Both the position numbers and the translations under genes were made by a program. DNA of 64,000 bases, taken from UBA6623 sp965217195 (GTDB taxonomy: Bacteria; Acidobacteriota; Terriglobia; Bryobacterales; UBA6623). Below the pieces are notes generated by a model. It worked only from the letters and a program-made list of their open reading frames with translations, made no database searches and was not told the origin of the DNA. This document shows, piece after piece, positions 16,189-23,174 of this stretch (the stretch's first letter is position 1; every line of letters begins with the position of its first letter). Location: NCBI GenBank assembly GCA_965217195.1, contig CBDCHL010000003.1, positions 434,001 to 498,000 on the forward strand, written 5' to 3'.

Positions 16189-17907
16189 ATGGAGACGTCT
16201 CATTCGCAAACACTCTCCGCTTCGACAATCCACCCGCGCGTCGCGACCGCCCTGCTTGCTCTCTCGATGTTCTGTACCGGCGCGAGCGGATTCATCTTCG
16301 AGTGCGTCCTCAGCACTGTCGCCACGTACATCCTCGGCAATAGCATCGAGCAATTCTCGGTAACCATCTCCCTCATGTTGCTCATGATGGGCGTAGCGGG
16401 CTACTGGCAGCAGAGGCTCAGCGATCGTCGTTTGGTCGAGAAATTCCTGGCGGTCGAAGTTCTCTTGGCGATGCTGGGCGGCTTCGCCCCGACCGCGGCG
16501 TACGCGTCCTACGCGACGATGGAGAGCCACTTCCCCTTGGTGCAGTACTTCTTCGTCCTGGCGATCGGTTTTCTGATCGGCCTCGAGATTCCCCTCGTCT
16601 TGCGCATCAATCGACATTACGTCCCGACGCTCAAATCGAATATCGCAACGGTCCTCAGCACGGACTATATCGGCAGCTTCATCGGCGCCTTGGTGTGGGT
16701 GTACTTCCTCCTGAAATATTTTCCGCTGACCGAAAGCAGTTTCTTTGTGGCGGGAGTGAACTTTGTCGTCGCGGTGGTTACTTACCTGTACTTCATGCGC
16801 CATCGGGCTGTGGCACGACCGCTTGTTTCATTACTGATGATCCTGCTGACGGCCGCCGCGCTCGGCTACGGTTACACCCGAAACCGAGCTTGGAACCTCC
16901 TTCTCGAACAAAGGTTCTATGACTATCCGATTGTGTATTCCAAGACGACGAAGTACCAACATATCGTGATGACGGCCGGCCTTAACCCCGTCGACTACCG
17001 CCTTTATATCAACGGCAACTTGCAGTTCTCGAGCCGGGACGAACACATTTACCACGAACAGCTCGTGCACCCGGCTATGAGTTTGGCCGCCCGTCGCAAT
17101 CGGATACTGATTCTGGGCGGCGGAGACGGCCTCGCGCTGCGAGAGGTGCTCAAGCATCCTGATGTGGAAGAGGTGTGGCTCATTGACATCGATCCCGACA
17201 TGATTGCGCTCGCACGCGAAGATGACGTGCTCAGCGAGCTCAACCAAGGCTCCCTCGCGGACGCGCGGGTGATGGCGGCGGGTGCCTCCGGCGTCGCTTC
17301 GGAGACGTCCACGAGGCCCATCTACGACTACACCGACACTCTGCCCGATTCGGGAAAACCTATCCTCGAGGAGGCAGCTCGGGTATCCGTATACACGGTC
17401 GACGCGGACAAGATGGTCCAGCGCTTATCAGGATCATGGGATGTGATCGTGGTCGACTTTCCTGACCCCAACAGCGTCGAACTTGCCAAGCTTTATAGTC
17501 GCGAATTCTATTTGAAGTTGCGGCGTATCCTATCCGACGGCGGCATCATGGCGGTTCAGAGCACGTCTCCTTATCACTCAAAGGAATCTTTCTTGTGTAT
17601 TCGGCGGACCCTCGACAGCGCCGGATATGAGACGGTCCCCTACCACGACAACGTCCCGAGCTTCGGAGATTGGGGCTGGATTCTTGCATGGCATTCTCCA
17701 AAGGCGGTCAGAGACGTTCGGAACGAGATCGCGCGGCTCGATCATTTTGGGATCCCCGAAGACCGACTGCAGTACTTGACGCCCGAGGCTTTTCACAGTG
17801 CCCTAACGTTCGGCAAAGGAATGCTGGACTCGCAATCCACAGAAGTGAACCGTCTCATGCATCCGGTTCTGCTTCGTTTCTATCTCAGCGAAAGCTGGCA
17901 ACCCTAG
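16189..17907 (+). CDS. Membrane-fused spermidine synthase-like protein
   Basis: 572 residues from ATG 16189 (an in-frame GTG lies 12 bases upstream). The first ~235 residues hold about seven membrane helices; the rest is a spermidine-synthase-type Rossmann domain. Visible motifs: YQHIV near 256, DEHIYHEQLVHPAM near 284, GGGDGLALREVLKHP at ~310 and IDIDPDMIALARE for nucleotide binding. The catalytic DxxDP segment reads DFPDPNSVELAKLYS. Between the two halves of the Rossmann fold sits an insert of ~45 residues rich in Asp, Ser and Thr. The family transfers aminopropyl groups from decarboxylated SAM to amines; membrane fusion suggests use or secretion at the membrane. Neighbours (amine oxidase, DUF350, DUF4178, K+ channel) support one shared polyamine-linked pathway. 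Confidence 0.88.
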   Translation: METSHSQTLSASTIHPRVATALLALSMFCTGASGFIFECVLSTVATYILGNSIEQFSVTISLMLLMMGVAGYWQQRLSDRRLVEKFLAVEVLLAMLGGFAPTAAYASYATMESHFPLVQYFFVLAIGFLIGLEIPLVLRINRHYVPTLKSNIATVLSTDYIGSFIGALVWVYFLLKYFPLTESSFFVAGVNFVVAVVTYLYFMRHRAVARPLVSLLMILLTAAALGYGYTRNRAWNLLLEQRFYDYPIVYSKTTKYQHIVMTAGLNPVDYRLYINGNLQFSSRDEHIYHEQLVHPAMSLAARRNRILILGGGDGLALREVLKHPDVEEVWLIDIDPDMIALAREDDVLSELNQGSLADARVMAAGASGVASETSTRPIYDYTDTLPDSGKPILEEAARVSVYTVDADKMVQRLSGSWDVIVVDFPDPNSVELAKLYSREFYLKLRRILSDGGIMAVQSTSPYHSKESFLCIRRTLDSAGYETVPYHDNVPSFGDWGWILAWHSPKAVRDVRNEIARLDHFGIPEDRLQYLTPEAFHSALTFGKGMLDSQSTEVNRLMHPVLLRFYLSESWQP

Positions 17908-17909
17908 GG

Positions 17910-18140
17910 CTCCTCGAGCGGGTGCGGAGAGGAAAATGGCTAACCCCGGGGGGAGAGTTCGGCTACGAGTCGAGCGCAGACGGGAAATATCTGGTGGGTT
18001 CCGGAGGGGAAAACCTGTGGTACCTGCGTGCGGAAGAGAGCGGCAGCGGCTCCGAGAAGGTGATGTTTCTCGACACGTCGTTCGATGCACTGTCTCCCGA
18101 CCTTTCGCCTGATGCAGATTTCTGGCCTACGAATCAAACG
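17910..18140 (+). pseudogene. Remnant of a WD40/TolB-like beta-propeller gene
   Basis: One frame reads WLTPGGEFGYESSADGKYLV, then NLWYLRAEESG and DALSPDLSPDADFW, the repeating pattern of TolB/WD40-like propeller blades (SPDGK...LW) often fused to acidobacterial kinases. No start is present and the frame soon ends. It follows the spermidine-synthase stop immediately, which suggests a recombination junction. Confidence 0.5.
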
Positions 18141-18351
18141 ACTCGGCCCGGTGTGAGGTCTGTGTCCGAATTGGCGGGAAGAGTTGCGGACCGCGAGCAG
18201 GACTAAGTCCCCCGAAGAGAAGTACATAGCGCTCGTTCGCGGATTACTGTTGGTATATCCGGTTCCGTCCATCAATCCCCAGCCAGAGACCCAGGGAATA
18301 GCCTCAAAGCAGTCCGAAGCACGCAGGCACCGTGGGAATTCGGTCTCACAC

Positions 18352-18558
18352 CTACGGGATCTCGTCGGCGGGCTTAGTGGCCGTCGTGCCGTCGGTGAAC
18401 CGAAACTCGTACTTATGCTGAAAGCCGCCTCTGGTGGAACGGCGGTGGTAGGTGACGGCTTGGAGCGGGCCGAACCGGCGCTGCGCCCAATCCCAGATTC
18501 GGGCAACGCGTGGATGCCTGGCTTCAGACGGCCGTGACCGGTATGTTCGCGTGGCCAC
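18352..18558 (-). CDS. Conserved 68-residue basic protein, copy 1
   Basis: A small protein with GTG start (MATRTYRSRP), a middle WDWAQRRFGPLQAV and C-terminal YEFRFTDGTTATKPADEIP. A second copy at 20823-21029 is about 79% identical, with mainly conservative changes (R/K, I/V, Q/E). This pattern indicates selection on the protein and supports it as a real gene. No family is recognised. The two copies flank the IS630 element at 19336-20432. Confidence 0.6.
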   Translation of the reverse strand: MATRTYRSRPSEARHPRVARIWDWAQRRFGPLQAVTYHRRSTRGGFQHKYEFRFTDGTTATKPADEIP

Positions 18559-18782
18559 GCCACATCATCGCACGACGTGTGGAGCCAGCACACATTCCCC
18601 CAGCAGTTTGCTTCGGCCCATGGGGGTGCGCCTCAGGTCCTTCACGGCTTTCACGGGATCCCCAGAATGTAACCATTCGTGTAACCATTCGGTGCGCTCC
18701 CATGCGTCTCAATGCACCCTCCGCCAGCCGTCGATCCCTTGAATGCAACAACTTGCGTCCCCATGCACCCTGGTCGTCCGAA
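18559..18782. other. Intergenic stretch with short direct repeats
   Basis: No gene is evident. It contains a tandem GTAACCATTCG pair (about 18669-18692) and repeats of the type CCATGC near 18700-18770, next to the tRNA-Val 3' fragment. Such repeats can be integrase arm-binding sites, but this is only a suggestion. Confidence 0.3.
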
Positions 18783-18827
18783 TTCACACGCAGGAGGTCC
18801 CCAGTTCGAGTCTGGGCGCGCCCACCA
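18783..18827 (+). tRNA. 3' fragment of a tRNA-Val gene (CAC-like anticodon), att-like site
   Basis: The sequence runs from an anticodon loop TTCACAC and 3' anticodon strand GCAGG through the variable loop and a perfect T-arm (CCCAGTTCGAGTCTGGG) to an acceptor 3' strand GCGCCC and ACCA. The 5' acceptor strand, D-arm and 5' anticodon strand are missing: the preceding bases do not pair. Tyrosine recombinases often integrate at tRNA 3' ends and leave exactly such half copies. This is therefore a probable att site or its remnant, not a functional tRNA. Confidence 0.65.
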
Positions 18828-19335
18828 TTGTTTTCAATAACTTACGGTCACCGACAGCCCCCTCCCAGTGGCTCTGTCCACACAGATGTCCACATAGACC
18901 CCGATTCATAGCCGGTTTGAGGGGTAGAGGTCTCCACTCGCGAACACGCCGCATCGTCGGCGTGTACGTGCTTCCCGACAACGAAACGCGAAGGGCGCAA
19001 CTGCAAAAAGTTCTCCGGCGAAGCTGCCTGTGGTTGGTCGTTTGGCAATCGCGGCGAGTCGTGTCGGGTTGGGCCAACGAGGCCGGGTTGATCTTGTCTC
19101 ATGATCTGATTGAGGGCTGCGGACCTTCGTCGAACAGTTTTGCCCACGTGACCGCTGGACTGCCTGAACGCCAAAACGAGGGGGGGCGGGTCAATCTATC
19201 GCGGGACTCCTCTGTCGGGCGAAGGCGATATACATTTCGTCTCGCTGGTGCTCGTGGAAAAGAAAAAAATGAAAAACAAAATAGGGCCACTGGTCGTCGG
19301 GGCTTTGGGATTTCAGGCCGCGCGGTGTGCACCTA
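18828..19335. other. Unassigned stretch before the IS630 element
   Basis: About 500 bp in which I recognise no gene. Open frames exist but show no family signature or ribosome-binding site. It lies between the tRNA-like att fragment and the IS and may be the inner end of an integrated element. Confidence 0.35.
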
Positions 19336-19391
19336 TTGACTCCCGCATAATATAGAGTAACCTTTTGAGGGTTCTGCTCGTCCTAACAGAC

Positions 19392-19922
19392 ATGGGGAAC
19401 CCAAGAGGCGTAAGACGCGATTTTGATGCTCTCGAGAGGAGACGGTTGGAGGCCGTGCGGCTGGTCGTTGACGAAGGTTTGAGTCAATCCGAGGCAGCAC
19501 GGCGGGTGAAGGCGGCGCAGCAAAGCGTGAGCCGTTGGGTCAGCGAGCATGGCGAGCGGGGTGCGGCCGGACTCCGCAAGGCCGGGCGTGCCGGTCGCAA
19601 GCCGCTGTTGGACGCCACGCAGCTCGAACGCCTCGAGACGCTGCTGCTCGAAGGGCCCGAGGCGCACGGCTTCCCGACGCCACTGTGGACTTGTCCGCGG
19701 GTGGCTCGTCTGATCGGAGACGAGTTCGGCGTGCGCTATCACGATGGCCATGTCTGGAAGATCCTGTGGGCGCTCAACTGGAGCCCCCAACGGCCGGTCG
19801 GCCAAGCCCGTGAACGCAACGAAGAGGCCATCCGCTACTGGCAGCGCAAGACCTGGCCGGCCACTAAAAAAAAGCCCAAAAACAAGGCCGCACGATCGTC
19901 TTCATCGACGAAAGCGGACTGA
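19392..19922 (+). CDS. IS630 transposase, frame 1 (helix-turn-helix part)
   Basis: 176 residues from ATG 19392 (MGNPRGVRRDF). Two helix-turn-helix units are visible: LSQSEAARRVKAAQQSVSRW and the second, winged type around FPTPLWTCPRVARLIGDEFG, typical of IS630. The frame ends soon after a run of eight A and G at 19866-19874; a -1 slip there joins it to the DDE half. Without slippage a short HTH-only product results, which may act as a regulator. Confidence 0.8.
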   Translation: MGNPRGVRRDFDALERRRLEAVRLVVDEGLSQSEAARRVKAAQQSVSRWVSEHGERGAAGLRKAGRAGRKPLLDATQLERLETLLLEGPEAHGFPTPLWTCPRVARLIGDEFGVRYHDGHVWKILWALNWSPQRPVGQARERNEEAIRYWQRKTWPATKKKPKNKAARSSSSTKAD

Positions 19923-20410
19923 GTCAGAAGCCGCATCGCTGTCGCACCTGGGCGCCGCGCGGCGAGACACCGCTGCTGCAATTCAACTTCAACTGGCAGA
20001 AGCTTTCGGTGTCGGCCGGGCTGACGTTGCGCAACTTTTACTTCCGGCTCTATCGCGGTGCGATCGGCGAGCTGGAGGTCATCGACTTCCTGAAGGCTTT
20101 GGTCCGCCACATCGACCGGCCGCTGCTGATCGTCTGGGACCGCTTGCCGGCACACCGCAGCCGCCTGGTACGAGAGTTCATCGAACTCTCCGAAGGCCAC
20201 ATCGCCACGGAATTCTTGCCGTCCTATGCGCCGGAGCTGAATCCGGTGGAATACATTTGGGCGTACTGGAAGCAGCACGAGTTGCCCAACGTTTGCCCGA
20301 AGGACTACTGGGAGCTGGACGAGCGCGCTCGCAAATCCCTCCGCCGCATGCGCCGCAAACCCCGCTTGATTACGGCCTTCTGGAAGCAGTCTTCTCTTTG
20401 TCTCGATTAA
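19868..20410 (+). CDS. IS630 transposase, frame 2 (DDE catalytic part)
   Basis: This frame opens at the slippery run and has no start of its own. It encodes the RNase-H-like DDE domain: first Asp in IVFIDESGLSQKPH, second in LLIVWDRLPAHRSRL, Glu region in YAPELNPVEYIWAYWKQHEL. With -1 frameshifting the fused transposase would be about 340 residues, normal for IS630. Confidence 0.82.
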   Translation, partial: KKAQKQGRTIVFIDESGLSQKPHRCRTWAPRGETPLLQFNFNWQKLSVSAGLTLRNFYFRLYRGAIGELEVIDFLKALVRHIDRPLLIVWDRLPAHRSRLVREFIELSEGHIATEFLPSYAPELNPVEYIWAYWKQHELPNVCPKDYWELDERARKSLRRMRRKPRLITAFWKQSSLCLD

Positions 20411-20445
20411 CTCTATATTATGCGAGATTCAATAGGACGGGGGGT

Positions 20446-20453
20446 TGTATACT
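20446..20453 (+). promoter_or_regulatory. -10 box TTGTATACT next to the IS630 right end
   Basis: TGTATACT lies 21 bp upstream of the GYD start. Sixteen to eighteen bases further up is the IS end itself (position ~20425-20432), so a hybrid promoter with an IS-derived -35 is possible. Confidence 0.35.
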
Positions 20454-20474
20454 TTCTTTCGAAAGGAGGCTTCT

Positions 20475-20801
20475 ATGCCTAAATATCTCGTATCCGGCTC
20501 CTACACAGCGGAGGGCCTGCAGGGCCTGCACAAAGACAAAGCGTCGGGACGTCGGCGGGCGCTGAAGAAAGCCATATCAAGTCTCGATGGCAAGTTGGAG
20601 GCGTTCTATTACTGTTTCGGCGCAGATGATGTAATCGTCATTGCCGACATGCCTAACAACGTTTCTGCGGCAGCAATCAGTTTGGCTGCTTCATCGAGCG
20701 GTTTGGTGCGCACGCAGACCACGGCGCTTCTGACGGTGGATGAAGTGGATCAAGCCCTGGAGATGACGACGGCTTACCGCCCGCCGGGAGCCAAGCGCTA
20801 G
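20475..20801 (+). CDS. GYD domain protein
   Basis: 108 residues. Residues 1-95 match the GYD family: YLVSGSYTAEGLQGL, KKAISSLDGKLEAFYYCFGADDVIVIADMPNN, SAAAISLAASSSGLVRTQTT and LLTVDEVDQAL. The name-giving motif is FGADD here rather than G-Y-D. GYD proteins are small ferredoxin-like-fold proteins of unknown function. A clear RBS (AAAGGAGG at 20462-20469) precedes the ATG, and TGTATACT lies at 20446-20453. The IS630 element ends 42 bp upstream, so the -35 region of this promoter now lies in IS DNA. Confidence 0.8.
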   Translation: MPKYLVSGSYTAEGLQGLHKDKASGRRRALKKAISSLDGKLEAFYYCFGADDVIVIADMPNNVSAAAISLAASSSGLVRTQTTALLTVDEVDQALEMTTAYRPPGAKR

Positions 20802-20822
20802 ATCCCAAATGAGTACAACGGA

Positions 20823-21029
20823 CTACGGAATCTCGCCCGCAGCCTTCGTGGCCGTTGTGCCGTCGGCGAACTGAAACTCGTACTCATGCTGAAAACCCTC
20901 TTTCGTTGAGCGGCGGTGGTAGATGACGGCTTGGAGCGGACCGAACTGCCGCTCCGCCCAGTCCCAAACCCGGGCTACGCGCGGATGCTTGGCTTCCGGC
21001 GGTCGGGACCGGTAGGTTCGTTTGGCCAC
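20823..21029 (-). CDS. Conserved 68-residue basic protein, copy 2
   Basis: Paralogue of the protein at 18352-18558, same length and GTG start (MAKRTYRSRPPEAKHPRVAR ... DGTTATKAAGEIP). Fourteen of 68 residues differ, mostly conservatively, so both copies were probably maintained as proteins. It is convergent with the GYD gene. Unknown function. Confidence 0.6.
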   Translation of the reverse strand: MAKRTYRSRPPEAKHPRVARVWDWAERQFGPLQAVIYHRRSTKEGFQHEYEFQFADGTTATKAAGEIP

Positions 21030-21191
21030 GCACCATCATGGCACGGTGCGGGTGGAAATTCGCCCGTAGCCTTGTGCTGCAAGACCGCTCGGACCGCAAA
21101 GACCGGTCTTCTGGGGGGAGGGGGAGGGGCCCCGGAACCCCCAAGCGGGTTTGCACCACCAGTCTGCTGAGTTCAGGTAGAGTAGGTGAGC

Positions 21192-21602
21192 ATGAAGCCC
21201 TGTCGAGAATGCCATCACGAAGTCTCTGAACAAGCGACGGCTTGTCCGAACTGTGGGGCACCGTTCCCGGCAAAGGAGAAATGGGACGGATGGGGTTTCG
21301 AATACAAGACCGAGGCGACTTTCCTCGGCGTACCTTGGCTTCATATCTCCTTCAAGTACGGGCCAAGCAAACGTCCCGTTCCGGCTAGGGGCATCATTGC
21401 CATCGGTCAGTTTGCCTTCGGCGTTTTCACCCTGTCGCAATTCGGGATTGGTGTTGTCAGTGTCAGTCAGTTCACAATCGCTGGGTATGCGCTGGCTCAG
21501 TTTGCCGTAGCGTACTCGCTGATCGCACAATTCGGAATCTATTTTCAGGAAGGACATGGGAAATTCGTTAGGAGCGTCATGGAACTCATAGAGATGCTCT
21601 AA
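21192..21602 (+). CDS. Zinc-ribbon protein with hydrophobic repeat domain
   Basis: 136 residues. The N-terminus is a short zinc ribbon (CxxC at residues 4/7 and CPNC at 18/21). The second half (from ~75) is a hydrophobic repeat with period of about 10 residues, seen as IIAIGQFAFGVFTLSQFGIG and VSVSQFTIAGYALAQFAVAY. Each unit has a small residue plus QF, suggesting stacked turns of a beta-helix or paired membrane hairpins. Start could also be GTG 21186. No named family beyond the zinc ribbon is recognised. The gene is bracketed by 15-bp inverted repeats (GGACCGCAAAGACCG near 21094 and its complement near 21738). Confidence 0.6.
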   Translation: MKPCRECHHEVSEQATACPNCGAPFPAKEKWDGWGFEYKTEATFLGVPWLHISFKYGPSKRPVPARGIIAIGQFAFGVFTLSQFGIGVVSVSQFTIAGYALAQFAVAYSLIAQFGIYFQEGHGKFVRSVMELIEML

Positions 21603-21643
21603 CCAGGATTTCCGTTTTCGCCCTGGCACGGTCACAATATACG
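21601..21643 (-). promoter_or_regulatory. Orphan promoter/start element similar to that of the gene at 29715
   Basis: Read on the - strand this 43-bp stretch (GTATATTGTGACC, then GTGCCAGGGC and CCTGGTT) matches 29702-29743 at about 36 of 43 positions, including a -10-like box, a GTG codon and the following codons for VPGxKRKSWL. The frame after it soon loses resemblance to the gene at 29715. It overlaps the 3' end of the zinc-ribbon gene. Confidence 0.4.
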
Positions 21644-21845
21644 CCCACTCCGCTCCAAGCACCACGCCTCGCCCAACGCTAAACCACGACCCCCGGCTTC
21701 CCGCCCTACTCTCCCTCCCAAGACCGGTCTCAGCGGTCTTTGCGGTCCACGGCGATGCCGGTCAAGGTGCGCCGGAGGAAGACAGCCCGTTGCCTCACAA
21801 TCCTCGCCTAGGCTATCCTACGGTCTCGTTCTTGGGGGGGGATTT

Positions 21846-21885
21846 GTGAAAGAAACAGGTTCAGTCAGGTGGTTCAGTGCGCCTA
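21846..21885 (+). pseudogene. cspA: Cold-shock protein gene, 5' part split off by IS630
   Basis: GTG start after a G-rich RBS, coding VKETGSVRWFSAP. It is the first beta strand of a cold-shock domain (normally GxVKWF) and ends exactly at the TA target of the IS630 copy at 21886-22978. Removing the IS and one TA restores the frame: ...SAP-KGYGFIKRSDGQDVFVHH... continues at 22981. Confidence 0.85.
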
Positions 21886-21907
21886 CTGAGTCTCGCATAA
21901 TATACTG

Positions 21908-22450
21908 TCAATCGAGACAAAGAGAAGACTGTTTCCAGAAAGCGGTAATCAAGCGCGGTTTGCGGCGCATTCGCCGCAGCGCTTTGCGGGCGCGCTCGTC
22001 GAGTTCCCAGTAGTCCTTCGGGCAGACGTTGGGCAACTCGTGCTGCTTCCAGTACGCCCAAATGTATTCCACCGGGTTCAACTCCGGCGCATAGGGCGGC
22101 AAGTACTCCGTTGCGATGTGATCCTCGGAGAGCTGGATGAACTCCCGCACCAGGCGGCTGCGGTGCGCCGGCAGCCGGTCCCAGACGATCAGCAGTGGGC
22201 CGTCGATGTGGCGCACCAAAGCCTTCAGGAAGTCGATGACCTCCAGCTCGCCGATCGCGCCGGGATAGAGCCGGAAGTAAAAGTTGCGCAACGTCAGCCC
22301 GGCCGACACCGACAGCTTGTCCCAGTTGAAGTTGAACTCCAACACCGGTGTCTCGCCGCGCGGCGCCCAGGTGCGGCAACGATGCGGCTTCTGACTCAAT
22401 CCGCTTTCGTCGATGAAGACGATCGTACGTTCTTCTTTGCGGGCTTTTTT
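21908..22450 (-). CDS. IS630 transposase, frame 2 (DDE catalytic part), copy 2
   Basis: Catalytic half with IVFIDESGLSQKPH, LLIVWDRLPAHRSRL and YAPELNPVEYIWAYWKQHEL. It is highly similar to the copy at 19868-20410 but with many substitutions. It needs -1 frameshifting at the A8 run for expression with the HTH half. Confidence 0.8.
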   Translation of the reverse strand, partial: KKARKEERTIVFIDESGLSQKPHRCRTWAPRGETPVLEFNFNWDKLSVSAGLTLRNFYFRLYPGAIGELEVIDFLKALVRHIDGPLLIVWDRLPAHRSRLVREFIQLSEDHIATEYLPPYAPELNPVEYIWAYWKQHELPNVCPKDYWELDERARKALRRMRRKPRLITAFWKQSSLCLD

Positions 22451-22923
22451 TTAATGGCCGGCCAAGTCTTGCGCTGCCAGCCGCGGATGGCCTCTTCGTT
22501 GCGCTCCCGCGCTTTGCCGACGGGCCGTTGCGGGCTCCAACCGAGCGCCCGCAGGATCTTCCAGACATGGCCCTCGTGATAGCGCACGCCGAACTCGTCT
22601 CCGATCAGACGAGCGACCCGCGGACAGCTCCACAGCGGCGTCGGGAAGCCGTGCGCCTCGGGGCCTTCCAGCAGCAACGCCTCGAGGCGTTCGAGCTGCG
22701 CGGCGTCCAACAGCGGCTTACGGCCGGCGCGGCCGGCCTGGCGCAACCCGGCTTCGCCGTCACGCCGGTATCGTCGCAGCCACTCGCTGACGCTTTGCCG
22801 CGCGACCTTCAATCGCCTCGCTGTCTCGGACTGACTACAGCCTTGCTCGACCAACCGGATCGCTTTGAAACGGCGCTTCTCCAGGGCCTCGAAATCCCGC
22901 CGTACGCCTTTTGTATTTCCCAT
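22396..22923 (-). CDS. IS630 transposase, frame 1 (helix-turn-helix part), copy 2
   Basis: Starts MGNTKGVRRDFEALEKRR and keeps both helix-turn-helix units (CSQSETARRLKVARQSVSEW and FPTPLWSCPRVARLIGDEFG). The N-terminal third differs clearly from copy 1 while the C-terminal part is nearly the same, so the two elements are related but distinct members of one IS group. Confidence 0.8.
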   Translation of the reverse strand: MGNTKGVRRDFEALEKRRFKAIRLVEQGCSQSETARRLKVARQSVSEWLRRYRRDGEAGLRQAGRAGRKPLLDAAQLERLEALLLEGPEAHGFPTPLWSCPRVARLIGDEFGVRYHEGHVWKILRALGWSPQRPVGKARERNEEAIRGWQRKTWPAIKKKPAKKNVRSSSSTKAD

Positions 22924-22980
22924 ACATACAAAGACGTACGTACCCCAAAAAGGTGTCACTTTATTTTGCGAGATTCAATA

Positions 22981-23171
22981 AGGGGTATGGATTCATCAAG
23001 CGCTCGGACGGGCAGGATGTCTTTGTGCACCACTCATCGATCGAGATGGACGGCTTCCGTAGTCTCAAAGAAGGCGACGAAGTCGAGTTTGAGGTCGCAG
23101 AGGGACCAAAGGGTCTGCAGGCTCATAACGTCACAGCGCAGGGGGAAGGAGCGACGGAAGAAGGGGTCTGA
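22981..23171 (+). pseudogene. cspA: Cold-shock protein gene, 3' part; may be expressed as IS-fusion
   Basis: Encodes KGYGFIKRSDGQDVFVHHSS and the rest of a cold-shock domain, including RNP1 (KGYGFI) and RNP2 (VFVHH). The native first strand is cut off by the IS630 insertion. An in-frame ATG at 22911 inside the IS end would make a chimera whose junction reads VSLYFARFNKGYGFI, close to the normal GxVKWFNxxKGYGFI, so part of the lost strand is mimicked. Confidence 0.8.
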
Positions 23172-23174
23172 TTG

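Larger units (their letters stand above)
19336..20432 (+). mobile_element. IS630-family insertion sequence, copy 1
   Basis: A 1097-bp element flanked by TA on both sides (19334-19335 and 20433-20434), the target choice of IS630/Tc1-mariner elements. Terminal inverted repeats are TTGACTCCCGCATAATATAG on the left and TTGAATCTCGCATAATATAG (reverse complement) on the right, differing at two positions. It holds two overlapping reading frames joined at an A8-G slippery run. It looks recent because both ends and the frameshift site are intact. Confidence 0.85.
21886..22978 (-). mobile_element. IS630-family insertion sequence, copy 2, inside cspA
   Basis: A 1093-bp element, transposase on the - strand, flanked by TA at 21884-21885 and 22979-22980. 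Terminal repeats (CTGAGTCTCGCATAATATA on the left, TTGAATCTCGCAAAATAAAG reverse-complemented on the right) are related to those of copy 1 but more diverged. Its two frames are joined at a run of eight T (eight A on the coding strand) at 22445-22452. It interrupts a cold-shock gene, so its insertion is datable as later than that gene. Confidence 0.87.

Noticed and set aside
18783..18827. Functional tRNA-Val gene
   Set aside because: The bases upstream do not form the 5' acceptor strand, D-arm or 5' anticodon strand.
19336..22978. Composite transposon made of the two inverted IS630 copies with the GYD and zinc-ribbon genes as cargo
   Set aside because: The cspA gene can be rejoined exactly across copy 2, which shows that copy 2 inserted alone; the DNA between the copies is therefore the original chromosome (or island), not cargo.
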